Shown here: in pieces, positions 1 through 8,179 of the stretch
How positions within the stretch are numbered: the first letter of the stretch is position 1
How the letters are laid out: every line of letters starts with the position of its first letter
Source: Carboxylicivirga caseinilyticus
Lineage (GTDB): Bacteria > Bacteroidota > Bacteroidia > Bacteroidales > Marinilabiliaceae
Direction: 5' to 3'
Length of the DNA: 50,249 nt
Assembly (NCBI GenBank): GCA_025499705.1
Contig: JAFMVE010000046.1
Span: 1 to 50,249 of the forward strand
The notes under the pieces: model-generated
Seen by the model: only the letters and a program-made list of their open reading frames with translations
Databases searched by the model: none
Told to the model about the DNA's origin: nothing
Made by a program: the position numbers and the translations under genes

Positions 1-91
1 TCAAAGGACTTTCAAATTACTCCGAATGTTTTCAAATTAATTTGAAAGTTTTGCTGGTTTTCATCAAACCAACATGGACTTTACCGGATGC

Positions 92-529
92 TTACTTTGT
101 TTCTACATTTTCATCGTTTAACCACTTCTTAATTCCCCAAAGCGACTCTTCAAAGATTGGTTGACTAATCATTTTTCTTCGAGGTAATTCCTTAATATCC
201 CGATAAAATGCAATACTATCATTAGGCAACGTATGTACCTCTAAATCCCCATTATAAAATAGAATCTCGTTAAGAGAACCCAGATGAATGTCAAAATAGT
301 AACTTACACCCAATAAGGTATCAATGGGATTCAAACCAAAATATGCGATACCCGATCGGACAGACTCTTTATCTGTGTAGCTTCTATACACACTATGTTT
401 AAATGTATACTCAAAGTAATTATATTCATTAAGATTTGAAGCGTTAGACTTTAGTTTCTCAATATCGGAAACATTCGCACAACTCAATGTAAGTTGGATT
501 ATCATTAAAAATAAGCAATGCTTTTTCAC
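92..529 (-). CDS. Small hypothetical lipoprotein
   Basis: The product is about 145 residues. It opens with a short basic and hydrophobic stretch ending in a lipobox-like L-S-C (Cys17), so it is probably an outer-membrane or periplasmic lipoprotein. The start codon is GTG (527-529); no in-frame ATG would keep the signal sequence intact. The remainder is polar and I recognise no family. It is the last of four same-strand genes in an AT-rich accessory stretch, 61 bp beyond the broken thioredoxin-like gene. Function unknown; the gene is probably real because the signal peptide and lipobox are coherent. Confidence 0.6.
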   Translation of the reverse strand: MKKHCLFLMIIQLTLSCANVSDIEKLKSNASNLNEYNYFEYTFKHSVYRSYTDKESVRSGIAYFGLNPIDTLLGVSYYFDIHLGSLNEILFYNGDLEVHTLPNDSIAFYRDIKELPRRKMISQPIFEESLWGIKKWLNDENVETK

Positions 530-590
530 GTCTGCTGATTATTTGTTGCACAACTTTAACTGAATGAGACTGTGTTGTACCCTGCTATTA

Positions 591-2041
591 TTACAAATAT
601 TTTTCTAACTCTTCCATATTTGATGGTCTCGGTGCATCATTGTTAACAATACTTCCTTGCTTGTTAATAATTAAATATCTAGGAATTCCAAAACTGCCAA
701 GCTTTGCTCTTAAATCAGCTTTCAGTTTTGCGTTTGCTCTAATATGGTTGCCAGCAAGGTTATAATATTTTATCATATCTTTCCATCTTATATCGTATAT
801 GTCTCTATCTATTGAAATATAAAGCATTTCAATATTATTAGATCTAAAGATCTAAGTTCGTCCTTAAATGCAAATTCATCTTTACAATATCCGCACGAAG
901 TTGTCCAAAGATCAACATATACTCTTTTACCCCTAAAAATCGTAAAGCACTCCTCTAATGAATTAATGTTTTTATAATTTTCTACGAACGTTACTTCTTT
1001 CTCAAATTCCGATTCCGCAATTTTTTTATGAAAGTCGATGATTTTTTGAATGGGAGCTTCTAATTCTGCTAAATAGTTACTTGTTGGGAAGTCTACCTTA
1101 AATTCTTCTAGCAGATCGATAAGTTCCTTTTCAAATTTATCCTGTCGAGCTGCTCTGATTATATATGATGCCGTATAAAACTCAAGTAAATCTGGTTCTA
1201 AGAACTTTTTTGCGATATTTAGCATATAGGTGTGAATATTGCCATTTCCTCTTGCTTTCTTCCTTTGCTCAAAAGTAAAATTAGCTTCAGTATACTCATG
1301 ATACTCTAATAAATATTGAATATAGGAATATGCCCATTTTGAGCTTAATAATAATTTAGAATCAAATGGATTTTGCAATATAATGTTATTCCAAACCGTA
1401 TCTATTGAATCAGTCTTGACTTCTAATCCTTTAACTAAGGCATTAGAAAAGTTTATTGCAGTATAAAATTGCAAAGCTGCATTATATAATAGTTTTCTAT
1501 CAAGTTTTATTTTATCATATAAAACCGAAGGCAAAATTCCGTCATTAAGTTGCACTTCAAATGTTGAAATATCATTTAAATACATTGAATCTAGCTTCTT
1601 ATTTACGACAGAAATAGGTAAGTCTTTATATTTATACCCAATTTGCGCAGGATTATGTGGGTTAAACAACTTTTGGTATTCCGTCTGAATAACTTTATTC
1701 TTGCAGTTATAAGTTATCGTATTTTTACCTTGTTCTGTTTCGATAGTTACATTATATACTTCACCTTGCTCCAATAATAATTGACCATCGTTGTCATTCA
1801 AAAAGAGAGTGATAAAGCAAGGTTCTTCTATATTAAGGAGTATTTCAAAGTTCCCCATAGAATCAACTTTTGCAGAAGAACGAAAGTATCCAAAACAAGT
1901 ACCATTTATTGGCTTAGAGTAACCAATTTCATTTGGAATATCTCCTTTAAATTTCCCCTTAATAATTACTTCTTTGGGTTTTGTTTGACAAGAAGATAAA
2001 GTTATTAATAGCAAAAATGTATATTTCAGAATCTGTTTCAT
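591..2041 (-). pseudogene. TlpA-family thioredoxin-like lipoprotein, frameshifted
   Basis: Two minus-strand reading frames make one protein of roughly 480 residues. The upstream part (809-2041, ATG at 2039-2041) has a signal ending in S-S-C, a DUF4369-like beta-rich N-terminal region, a long helical middle and the thioredoxin active site W-T-T-S-C-G-Y-C. Ten or so codons past a helix starting D-E-F it runs into a stop. The downstream frame (591-827) carries the rest of the fold, including the cis-proline loop G-I-P-R-Y-L-I-I-N. A single shift of one base near 820-850, within a duplicated AGATCT, reconnects them. TlpA/ResA-like proteins reduce disulfides in the periplasm. Either a real recent pseudogene or a sequencing or assembly error; I see no strong slippery sequence suggesting programmed frameshifting. 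Confidence 0.8.
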
Positions 2042-2122
2042 ATTTATTGTTTTAAGGTTTGGTTACGGTTTAACTATTAAGTCATCTCAATTCGTCGTGA
2101 TATCACTTAAAAGTAGACAAAG

Positions 2123-2169
2123 GCGTCAGGACAAGTAAAACGAGCCATGCTTTATTTCCAGCATGTTGG
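2123..2169 (-). repeat. Intergenic repeat copy A, attC-like
   Basis: This 47-bp element matches copy B (2781-2827) at 40 of 47 positions. On the minus strand it follows the stop codon of the DUF4234-like gene and begins with GCCCAAC (complement of 2165-2171), which fits the RYYYAAC core of integron attC sites. The opposite core site is decayed (GACAAAG where copy B has CCCAACG). It could be a cassette recombination site or another Bacteroidota intergenic repeat. Confidence 0.6.
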
Positions 2170-2189
2170 GCACTGGCATTTGTATACTG

Positions 2190-2750
2190 TTACTTCATTA
2201 TTTCATCAAACTTTTCTTTACTTATTGTATAAGTCGCATATTCAGAGTCATTTTGAAAACTTTGAACCCAGCCAATAAAAAGGAATATCCAACAAATAAT
2301 TCCAAATCCCATTATTGCTATTTGTCTATAGTTAAACTTTTTTGCCTCAGAAACTTCAAAATTTGAATCTTTTAATATTGTCCTGTTTAACGAATTAACA
2401 GGCTTAAGTAAAAAAACAAATGAAAAAATAGAAATAACCCATAATGATCCTGAAATTGAAACTAAAAAGTCGGCTATAAATAATAGAATAAAAAGAACGA
2501 CAGAGGAATATCTAATATTTACTTGTAATTGACTGCTATACTTTTTTATCCTTTGAAATAAAGGAATTAGAAAGATAAATGAGAATAATGTCCGTGTTGC
2601 AGAATTCACATTTAATTTGTCTTTGTAGCTAAAAAATCTCCAACTCTTATAAATCCACCATATTTTATAAAGTCCAAATGTCAGAATGCATAGAATTATG
2701 AACTTTCGTTCACTTATTATTTTAATTTTTTCTTTGGGTTTGTTATTCAT
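2190..2750 (-). CDS. DUF4234-like multi-pass membrane protein
   Basis: A 186-residue protein with about four hydrophobic segments (roughly residues 15-35, 50-68, 83-120 and 146-166). Its first segment has the pattern F-G-L-Y-K-I-W-W-I-Y-K-S-W, typical of DUF4234-like proteins, in which an aromatic-rich helix follows a short cytoplasmic N-terminus. It has no signal peptide and no catalytic motif. It starts at ATG 2748-2750. The gene is flanked on both sides by the 47-bp attC-like repeat, so it has the layout of a mobile cassette. Function unknown. Confidence 0.6.
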   Translation of the reverse strand: MNNKPKEKIKIISERKFIILCILTFGLYKIWWIYKSWRFFSYKDKLNVNSATRTLFSFIFLIPLFQRIKKYSSQLQVNIRYSSVVLFILLFIADFLVSISGSLWVISIFSFVFLLKPVNSLNRTILKDSNFEVSEAKKFNYRQIAIMGFGIICWIFLFIGWVQSFQNDSEYATYTISKEKFDEIMK

Positions 2751-2780
2751 TTTGTACGTTATTCATGCTTGTGCCCAACG

Positions 2781-2827
2781 GTGTCAGGACGAGCAAGCCG
2801 TGCCATGCTTTATTTCCAGCGTGTTGG
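2781..2827 (-). repeat. Intergenic repeat copy B, attC-like
   Basis: Second copy of the 47-bp repeat. Here both ends carry core-like heptamers: GCCCAAC at 2773-2779 (RYYYAAC) and GTTGGCA at 2823-2829 (one base off GTTRRRY), giving an element of about 57 bp, at the short end of the attC range. It begins within 10 bp of the stop of the TPR gene and ends shortly before the DUF4234-like gene, the order expected of cassettes. The two arms pair only imperfectly and no integrase lies in the window. Confidence 0.6.
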
Positions 2828-2833
2828 CAATAG

Positions 2834-3670
2834 TTATTTACAATTCTTTTCAAACTCCTTTAAAACATCTGAATCAAGTTTATTGATGTCAAATCCTAAT
2901 TCGATTGCTCGGCTTTTATTTTCACAAGCTTCTTCAAATCTTTCAAGTTTTAATAATATTTCTGCCTTCGTTATGTAAGCATTGTCATAATCTGGTTTCA
3001 GTTTTATTGTAGAATCAATTTGTTTTAACGCATCTTCAAATAGTTCTAAGTTTTTTAAGCTTTCAGCATAATTATTTTGTATGATATGTTCATTTGGATA
3101 TTCTTTTGCAAGAACAACTAAAACTTCATAGTTTTCATTATATCTCCCAAGTTCATTTAGAACATTTGCTCTATTTAACTTTGCATAATAGTCTTGTGGG
3201 TTCATTTCTAAGTAAGTGTCAAAATCAGCTAAAAGCTTTTCCCAATTCTCCATTTTCCTATAGACATCTACACGTTTCTTTAAAGCTTCTATGTTTTTAG
3301 GGGTTCTGTCAAGTACAAAGTTTAGGTCTTTAAGTGATTGATTTAAACTGTCAATTTTATAATAGCAGTAACCTCTTCTTATATAGAATTGCTCTTTCGA
3401 ATCTAAGAGTTTTATGGCTTTTGAGTAAAAACCAATTGCTTCTGGATAAGCTTTATTTTGTTCTAGTATTTGTCCTTTATAAAAGTTTGCGTCAATATTG
3501 TCTGGATTTAGTGCTAGTGATTTATCGAAAAAAACCAATGCCTTATCAATATTGCCGTTTTGTGCTGCTTTCAATCCTTTATTTACAAACTGAACATCTT
3601 TCTGTGAAAATGCCTCAAATGATATTAAAGCTAATCCAGTTAATAAAAAGTAGAAGTAAATCCTTTTCAT
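2834..3670 (-). CDS. Secreted TPR-repeat protein
   Basis: The 278-residue product has an N-terminal signal peptide (cleavage probably after F-S-Q, about residue 23) and then consecutive tetratricopeptide repeats to the C-terminus. Typical repeat positions are visible, such as A-L-V-F-F-D-K-S-L-A-L-N-P-D near residue 45 and D-A-L-K-Q-I-D-S-T near 217. TPR arrays are protein-interaction scaffolds; the partner is unknown. It would act in the periplasm or at the envelope. The start is ATG 3668-3670. It is the first of the minus-strand accessory genes and is followed almost immediately by attC-like repeat copy B. Confidence 0.75.
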   Translation of the reverse strand: MKRIYFYFLLTGLALISFEAFSQKDVQFVNKGLKAAQNGNIDKALVFFDKSLALNPDNIDANFYKGQILEQNKAYPEAIGFYSKAIKLLDSKEQFYIRRGYCYYKIDSLNQSLKDLNFVLDRTPKNIEALKKRVDVYRKMENWEKLLADFDTYLEMNPQDYYAKLNRANVLNELGRYNENYEVLVVLAKEYPNEHIIQNNYAESLKNLELFEDALKQIDSTIKLKPDYDNAYITKAEILLKLERFEEACENKSRAIELGFDINKLDSDVLKEFEKNCK

Positions 3671-4113
3671 TCGTTTATTATTTTGCTTGATTAAATTTTG
3701 CTACGGTTTTCTTTTTAATTATTGCCAATTACTTTATAAACGCTATTATTAAACTAAATCAATTAACTACCTGATATGTTCCATCAAAATCGTTTATAAT
3801 TAATTGTAATTGTTTAAATAAATCAGACGTTTATTAAACGACTAAATATAAACAAAATAATTATTAATTAGGTGTTATGTAAATTGTATTCGTTGGAATT
3901 TTGGGTATTGCTCAATACTAAATAAAAACAGAAAGCTTCTTAAGCCTTATTAATAAAAACAGTTTTGACGCGGTAAAAGCCTTGGTGGGGTTGGAAAAGT
4001 AAAAATTATCTTGAGGGGAGGTTGTGAAGGATTCTAAGGAAATTGGTAAAAAAAGAGGTGAGATAAGTTTGAATTGTACTTTCTTTGCAAAAGTTTTTAA
4101 GTTTAACGAGTAG
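3671..4113. other. Divergent intergenic region
   Basis: About 440 bp between the minus-strand TPR gene and the plus-strand YkgJ-like gene. It is very AT-rich with no convincing coding content. A minus-strand open frame at 3918-4379 is the shadow of the YkgJ-like gene. A -7-like TTTCTTTGC at 4080-4088 (one mismatch to TAnnTTTGC) lies 25 bp before the ATG at 4114 and may be its promoter; no good -33 element goes with it. Confidence 0.4.
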
Positions 4114-4386
4114 ATGGAATGTAGAGTAAACTGTGGAGCCTGTTGTATTGTGCCAAGCATATCTTCGCCCATCCCGGGCATGCCTAAGGGTAAACCTGCC
4201 GGGGTTAAATGTGTGAATTTAAGCGATGATTTTTCCTGTAAAATTTTTGGGCATCCTGATCGCCCCAAGGTATGTGGTGGTTTTACTCCCGAGAAATTGG
4301 TTTGTGGAGATACCCAAAAAGATGCTTTTAAAATTCTTTCTGAACTGGAAGGAATAACCGTAAATGTGAATGACTTCAATAATTAG
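4114..4386 (+). CDS. YkgJ-family cysteine cluster protein
   Basis: A 90-residue cytoplasmic protein with eight cysteines in the pattern of the YkgJ/UPF0153 family: C3-x3-C7-G-A-C10-C11 at the N-terminus, then C33, C42, C54 in R-P-x-V-C-x-x-F, and C64. These clusters are thought to bind a metal, zinc or iron-sulfur; the biological role is not settled. Length is normal for the short form of the family. The start is ATG 4114, directly after an in-frame TAG. It is probably monocistronic; the PlsC gene begins 236 bp downstream with its own promoter-like sequence. Confidence 0.85.
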   Translation: MECRVNCGACCIVPSISSPIPGMPKGKPAGVKCVNLSDDFSCKIFGHPDRPKVCGGFTPEKLVCGDTQKDAFKILSELEGITVNVNDFNN

Positions 4387-4555
4387 AAAGGAATAAAGAA
4401 ACAGCCTTTTTTTTTAGTTAGAGTAGATTTGCAAGAAGACTATATTCTTCAACAGTATCTGTAAATACTATTATTGCAGAACATAAAAATATCCATGTAC
4501 ATCAAAAATGTACTTTTAAACGTTATCAGACGATAAGATAATTTACCCAATTTTC

Positions 4556-4563
4556 TATTTTTG
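4556..4563 (+). promoter_or_regulatory. Promoter -7 element (TATTTTTG)
   Basis: Matches the Bacteroidota -7 consensus TAnnTTTG, 59 bp upstream of the PlsC start codon. I see no clear -33 TTG at the right distance, so this is tentative. Confidence 0.35.
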
Positions 4564-4622
4564 TTTATTAAATTCAATTAGTGGTTTTTTTTCATCATTA
4601 ATATCAATTCTAATAGTGCATA

Positions 4623-5375
4623 ATGAAAAAGATTGGTTATTGGCTTTATCAACCCTATAAATTCTTAATATTTATACCTTTATTTTTGGTTTTTAGCCTG
4701 CTGTTTTCGATTCTGGCTGCCTCTTTTTCAATCTTAATTAATCCAAGGGTTGGAAGCTTTTGGGGAGCTTCGTGGGCAAAATTTACCGGTTATATCACCC
4801 CCATGTTTGTAACCGTAAAGGGTAGGGAAAATATTGATAAGAACCAATCGTATGTAATTGTAGCCAATCATCAGAGCGGATATGATATTTTTCTGTTGTA
4901 TGGATGGATCGGTATCGATTTCAGGTGGATCATGAAAAAAGAACTGCGTAAGGCTCCTGCCATAGGATATGCCAGTTATAAGGTAGGACATATATTTTTG
5001 GATCGATCATCACCAAGGGCTGCAATGGAATCGATTAACGAAGCCAAACAGAAACTGATCAACGGAACATCAGTGGTTATTTTTCCGGAAGGCACCCGAA
5101 GTGGATCAAACAAAATGAGTAGTTTTAAGAAAGGTGCATTTAAAATAGCATTTGAACTTGACCTTCCAATATTACCGGTTACCCTGGTTAATACCCACAA
5201 AATTTATAACAAAGGTTTTAATCTTTTACCCGGTTCGGTGGAAATGCATATTCATAAACCTATCAATACATCCGAATACCACGATCGACAAGATGAGTTA
5301 CGGGAGTTAACCCGTGAAACAATAGCCTCGCCATTAACTCATAAGAAAGTTGAGGTTCTAACACCTGTGGGTTAA
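4623..5375 (+). CDS. 1-acyl-sn-glycerol-3-phosphate acyltransferase (PlsC family)
   Basis: Transfers a second acyl chain to lysophosphatidic acid, giving phosphatidic acid for membrane phospholipids. The 250-residue protein has a hydrophobic N-terminal anchor (about residues 15-39), the acyltransferase motif N-H-Q-S-G-Y-D with catalytic H83 and D88, a glycerol-phosphate-binding region F-L-D-R near 125-128, and the F-P-E-G-T-R motif at 154-159. These are the four standard PlsC blocks in the right order and spacing, and the length is typical. The start is ATG 4623. It faces the inner side of the cytoplasmic membrane. Related family members can acylate other acceptors, so the exact substrate is inferred. 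Confidence 0.9.
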   Translation: MKKIGYWLYQPYKFLIFIPLFLVFSLLFSILAASFSILINPRVGSFWGASWAKFTGYITPMFVTVKGRENIDKNQSYVIVANHQSGYDIFLLYGWIGIDFRWIMKKELRKAPAIGYASYKVGHIFLDRSSPRAAMESINEAKQKLINGTSVVIFPEGTRSGSNKMSSFKKGAFKIAFELDLPILPVTLVNTHKIYNKGFNLLPGSVEMHIHKPINTSEYHDRQDELRELTRETIASPLTHKKVEVLTPVG

Positions 5376-5428
5376 GGTACTAATTAGGTGTTTTAGTGTA
5401 TTTGTTTTCTTAACTTTGGATTAAGCAG

Positions 5429-5436
5429 TAAATTTG
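5429..5436 (+). promoter_or_regulatory. Promoter -7 element (TAAATTTG)
   Basis: An exact TAnnTTTG followed by C, 52 bp before the start of the OmpA-family gene. A TTTG at 5401-5404 lies 24 bp upstream, slightly farther than the usual -33 spacing. Confidence 0.4.
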
Positions 5437-5488
5437 CGATTTTCAACCTGGTAATAATTTCATTGCCGGTATATTTAATGTTAGTTGA

Positions 5489-7468
5489 ATGAAATATTTA
5501 ATCATTTCAGTTTTGCTGGGTATTGTTACCTGTTGGTCTGTTAATGCTCAATCCGGACAGAAGGGTAAATGGAGTTTGCACACAAAATCTAAAAAGGCTG
5601 TTGCCTTATTCGCTTCAGCCGAAGAGATGTATAGCAAGGATAAGCTCGACGAGTCGGTAAAGCTTTTGGATGATGCAATTGATAAGGATCCTGAGTTTAT
5701 TGAGGCTTATTTATTAAAGGCTGATATTTATTTCAGAACCAGTCAGCATAAAAAAGAAATTGATTGTATAACCAAAGCCATACAGGTTGATAGCATGTAT
5801 TTTGTTTCGGCTTTTTATAATATGGGTGTTGCCCAATTTAATATAGGTGAGTATGCTGCTGTTGAAGGCTGGATGAATCGTTATATTGAGAAAGTGAGAA
5901 GCCAGCAGTTGAAAAATAAGGCCCGGGCTTATATTCAGAGGGCTAAGTTTGCAGCTAAAGCTGTTTCTGATCCGGTTGAGATTCTTCCGATAAATATGGG
6001 TGATCATGTAAACAGTTTGTACGACGAATATTGGCCAAGCATCAGTGCCGACGGTCAAAAGCTGGTATACACTGTATTGGTACCAAGGGATACTTTAGCT
6101 TTTATGAACAGTTCTCTGCAAAAGAATTCCTTGAACTTCCGTGAAGATTTTTATACCTCAGAGTTTGTCGATAGTGTCTGGACCATGCGCGAGGCAGTTT
6201 ACTCAGTTAATACAGATGGTAATGAAGGTGCTCAAACTCTAAGTGCCGACGGTAACTGGATGTTTTTTGCAGCCTGTGGACGAGACGATAGCAAAGGAAG
6301 CTGTGATTTGTATTTCTCAAAACGAACACGTGATGGCTGGACAAAGCCGGTTAACATTGGAGGCCCGGTTAATTCTCCTTTCTGGGAGTCACAACCCAGT
6401 TTTTCGGCAGATGGAAGAACCTTGTTTTTTGTTAGCAGCCGCCCGGGTGGAATAGGCAAAAAAGATATCTGGAAGGCTACGTTACAGGGATACAAAAAAG
6501 ATGGGACACCTTTCTTTGGCTATCTTGAGAACATGGGAAGCAATGTTAATACGCCAAGAGATGAGAATTCTCCGTTTATTCATCACGATAATCAAACCTT
6601 GTATTTTTCTTCTGATGGTTGGCCCGGAATGGGGAAGATGGATCTGTTCCTGACACGTCAGAATAAAGAAGGAGTATGGTCGGAACCTGTAAACTTAGGA
6701 TATCCTTTAAATACCGCTGCCGACGAAATTGGCCTGGTGTTAAATGCTAAGGGAGATATGGGTTATTTTTCTTCTGACGGTAAGCATAATGGTCAGGATA
6801 GTAAGGATCTTTACCAGTTTGTAATGCCTAAACGAATCAGGCCTGTTCCTTCGGCCTATGTTAAGGGGCGTGTGTTTGATAAAACGACCCATAAACAACT
6901 AAGTGCTTTTCTGAAAATAACAGATCTGGCAAAAGGTAAAACTGCCATGTATGCCGAATCTACAGATTTTTCAGGTGAATTTCTTTTTTGCCTTCCATTG
7001 GGAAATGAGTATGGACTAAATGTAGAGAAAGAAGGATACTTGTTTTATTCGAGTCATTTTAATGTGAATGACGTTAGTTCGGTTGAGAATCCACAAATAT
7101 TAGATGTCTACCTGAGTCGTATTCAGCCGGGCGAACGTATTGTGCTCAGGAATGTATTCTTTGAAACAGACTCTTATATTTTAAAGGAAGAATCGAGTCT
7201 CGAGTTGGATAATGTTGTTCGTTTACTAAAGATTAATTCCACGGTAAAGGCTGAAATTGGAGGACATACTGATAATGTTGGAACAGCCGCCTACAATATG
7301 GATTTAGCTCAGAAACGAGCCAGGGAGGTATATAATTACCTGGTAAGTAAAGGAGTAAAAGCGGAGCAATTGAAATACAAAGGATATGGATTTAATCAGC
7401 CTGTAGATACCAATGAGACGGAAGAGGGAAGAGCTAATAACAGGCGAACGGAAGTGAAGATATTGTAA
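5489..7468 (+). CDS. PorE-like OmpA-family protein (TPR, propeller, CRD, OmpA)
   Basis: A 659-residue envelope protein with four modules. After a signal peptide (about 1-20) come TPR helices (about 37-145), then a beta-propeller of PD40/WD40-like repeats (about 165-440) with recurring S-A-D-G and Y-F-S-S-D-G turns, a carboxypeptidase-regulatory-like beta domain (about 450-535), and a C-terminal OmpA peptidoglycan-binding domain (about 550-659) with G-H-T-D-N-V-G and N-N-R-R-T-E-V. The OmpA module should tether it to peptidoglycan under the outer membrane. This order and length match PorE of the type IX secretion system as I know it, but paralogues with the same layout are common in Bacteroidota and no other Por gene is nearby. 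No classical lipobox is visible, unlike PorE. Confidence 0.8.
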   Translation: MKYLIISVLLGIVTCWSVNAQSGQKGKWSLHTKSKKAVALFASAEEMYSKDKLDESVKLLDDAIDKDPEFIEAYLLKADIYFRTSQHKKEIDCITKAIQVDSMYFVSAFYNMGVAQFNIGEYAAVEGWMNRYIEKVRSQQLKNKARAYIQRAKFAAKAVSDPVEILPINMGDHVNSLYDEYWPSISADGQKLVYTVLVPRDTLAFMNSSLQKNSLNFREDFYTSEFVDSVWTMREAVYSVNTDGNEGAQTLSADGNWMFFAACGRDDSKGSCDLYFSKRTRDGWTKPVNIGGPVNSPFWESQPSFSADGRTLFFVSSRPGGIGKKDIWKATLQGYKKDGTPFFGYLENMGSNVNTPRDENSPFIHHDNQTLYFSSDGWPGMGKMDLFLTRQNKEGVWSEPVNLGYPLNTAADEIGLVLNAKGDMGYFSSDGKHNGQDSKDLYQFVMPKRIRPVPSAYVKGRVFDKTTHKQLSAFLKITDLAKGKTAMYAESTDFSGEFLFCLPLGNEYGLNVEKEGYLFYSSHFNVNDVSSVENPQILDVYLSRIQPGERIVLRNVFFETDSYILKEESSLELDNVVRLLKINSTVKAEIGGHTDNVGTAAYNMDLAQKRAREVYNYLVSKGVKAEQLKYKGYGFNQPVDTNETEEGRANNRRTEVKIL

Positions 7469-7471
7469 TAA

Positions 7472-7495
7472 AAAAGCTGCCCTAAGGCAGCTTTT
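7472..7495. terminator. Bidirectional terminator
   Basis: Perfect 10-bp stem AAAAGCTGCC / GGCAGCTTTT with a CTAA loop, with A and T tracts on its two sides. It sits between the convergent OmpA-family gene and the response-regulator gene and touches the latter's stop codon. Confidence 0.85.
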
Positions 7496-7898
7496 ATTTA
7501 TTTAAGTATTTTGATAACGTATCCATAAGAATCTGCAGTCGGATTGGCTTGGCCAGATAATCATCACAACCTGCTTCCAGACATTTTTCTCTTTCGCCAG
7601 ACATTACATGTGCTGTTTGTGCAATAACTGGTATTTCAGAATTAATAGCTTTTATTTCACGGGTAGCAGTGTAGCCATCCATAATAGGAAGTTGAAGATC
7701 CATCAAGACTAAATCAATTCTATTTTCCTGGAACAGTGTGATAGCCTCTTTGCCATCTTTTGCCCATAGAATTTTGGCATTGGTTTTTCGAAGTGCGGCA
7801 TCAAAAAATATTTTATTGGTGTCAACATCTTCAACAACTAAAATCACTTTGTCTCCCCAGTTCTGAACCAGTGAATTGTTTAATGCATCCGTACTCAT
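7494..7898 (-). CDS. Single-domain response regulator (CheY-like receiver)
   Basis: The 134-residue product is a receiver domain with no output domain. Acidic residues E23 and D24 start the domain, D67 in L-M-D-L-Q-L-P is the phosphoacceptor, T95 is the switch Ser/Thr and K117 in L-A-K-P is the conserved lysine. The D-G-Y-T-A-T-R loop resembles receivers from hybrid histidine-kinase phosphorelays. It probably takes phosphate from a kinase encoded elsewhere; no partner kinase is adjacent. About 16 residues precede the domain; the start is ATG 7896-7898. It ends in a shared bidirectional terminator. Signalling output is unknown. Confidence 0.85.
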   Translation of the reverse strand: MSTDALNNSLVQNWGDKVILVVEDVDTNKIFFDAALRKTNAKILWAKDGKEAITLFQENRIDLVLMDLQLPIMDGYTATREIKAINSEIPVIAQTAHVMSGEREKCLEAGCDDYLAKPIRLQILMDTLSKYLNK

Positions 7899-8179
7899 AT
7901 CGATTTCGGAATTTTGAGTTTAGAATTCTAAATTATGGTTTGTTTGCTTCTTTTCAAAATCGTAGCTAAAAAAACATCTGTTCGTAAAGCTACGAATTAA
8001 TTTTAAATAATAGCTATTTGTCAATGCCAGCTTGATTTAAAAACCATTAAAAAATCTTCTTAAAGCCTTATGGCATAAGTAAATAACAATAATATTTTAA
8101 TAAACATAGTTGTTTAAGAGGATAAATATGTTTGCCATTAAACTGAAAGAAATTACTTCTTCAATTAATCTATCATATT

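Noticed and set aside
1-91. Palindrome CTTTCAAATTAATTTGAAAG and repeated TTTCAAATTA near the window start
   Set aside because: AT-rich self-complementary sequence with no gene boundary or conserved partner visible; cannot be told from chance or a weak terminator.
530-590. Third copy of the attC-like repeat between the lipoprotein and the broken thioredoxin-like gene
   Set aside because: A short inverted pair (GTACAAC / GTTGTGC on the minus strand) is present but the 47-bp core is absent and the spacing is much shorter.
809-850. Programmed -1 frameshift in the thioredoxin-like gene
   Set aside because: No X-XXY-YYZ slippery heptamer or downstream structure is evident; a mutation or sequencing error is simpler.
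3334-3690. Plus-strand open frame opposite the TPR gene
   Set aside because: Antisense shadow of a gene with clear TPR repeats and signal peptide; the product is low-complexity and hydrophobic.
3918-4379. Minus-strand open frame of about 150 codons
   Set aside because: It covers the YkgJ-like gene antisense; the conserved cysteine pattern is on the plus strand.
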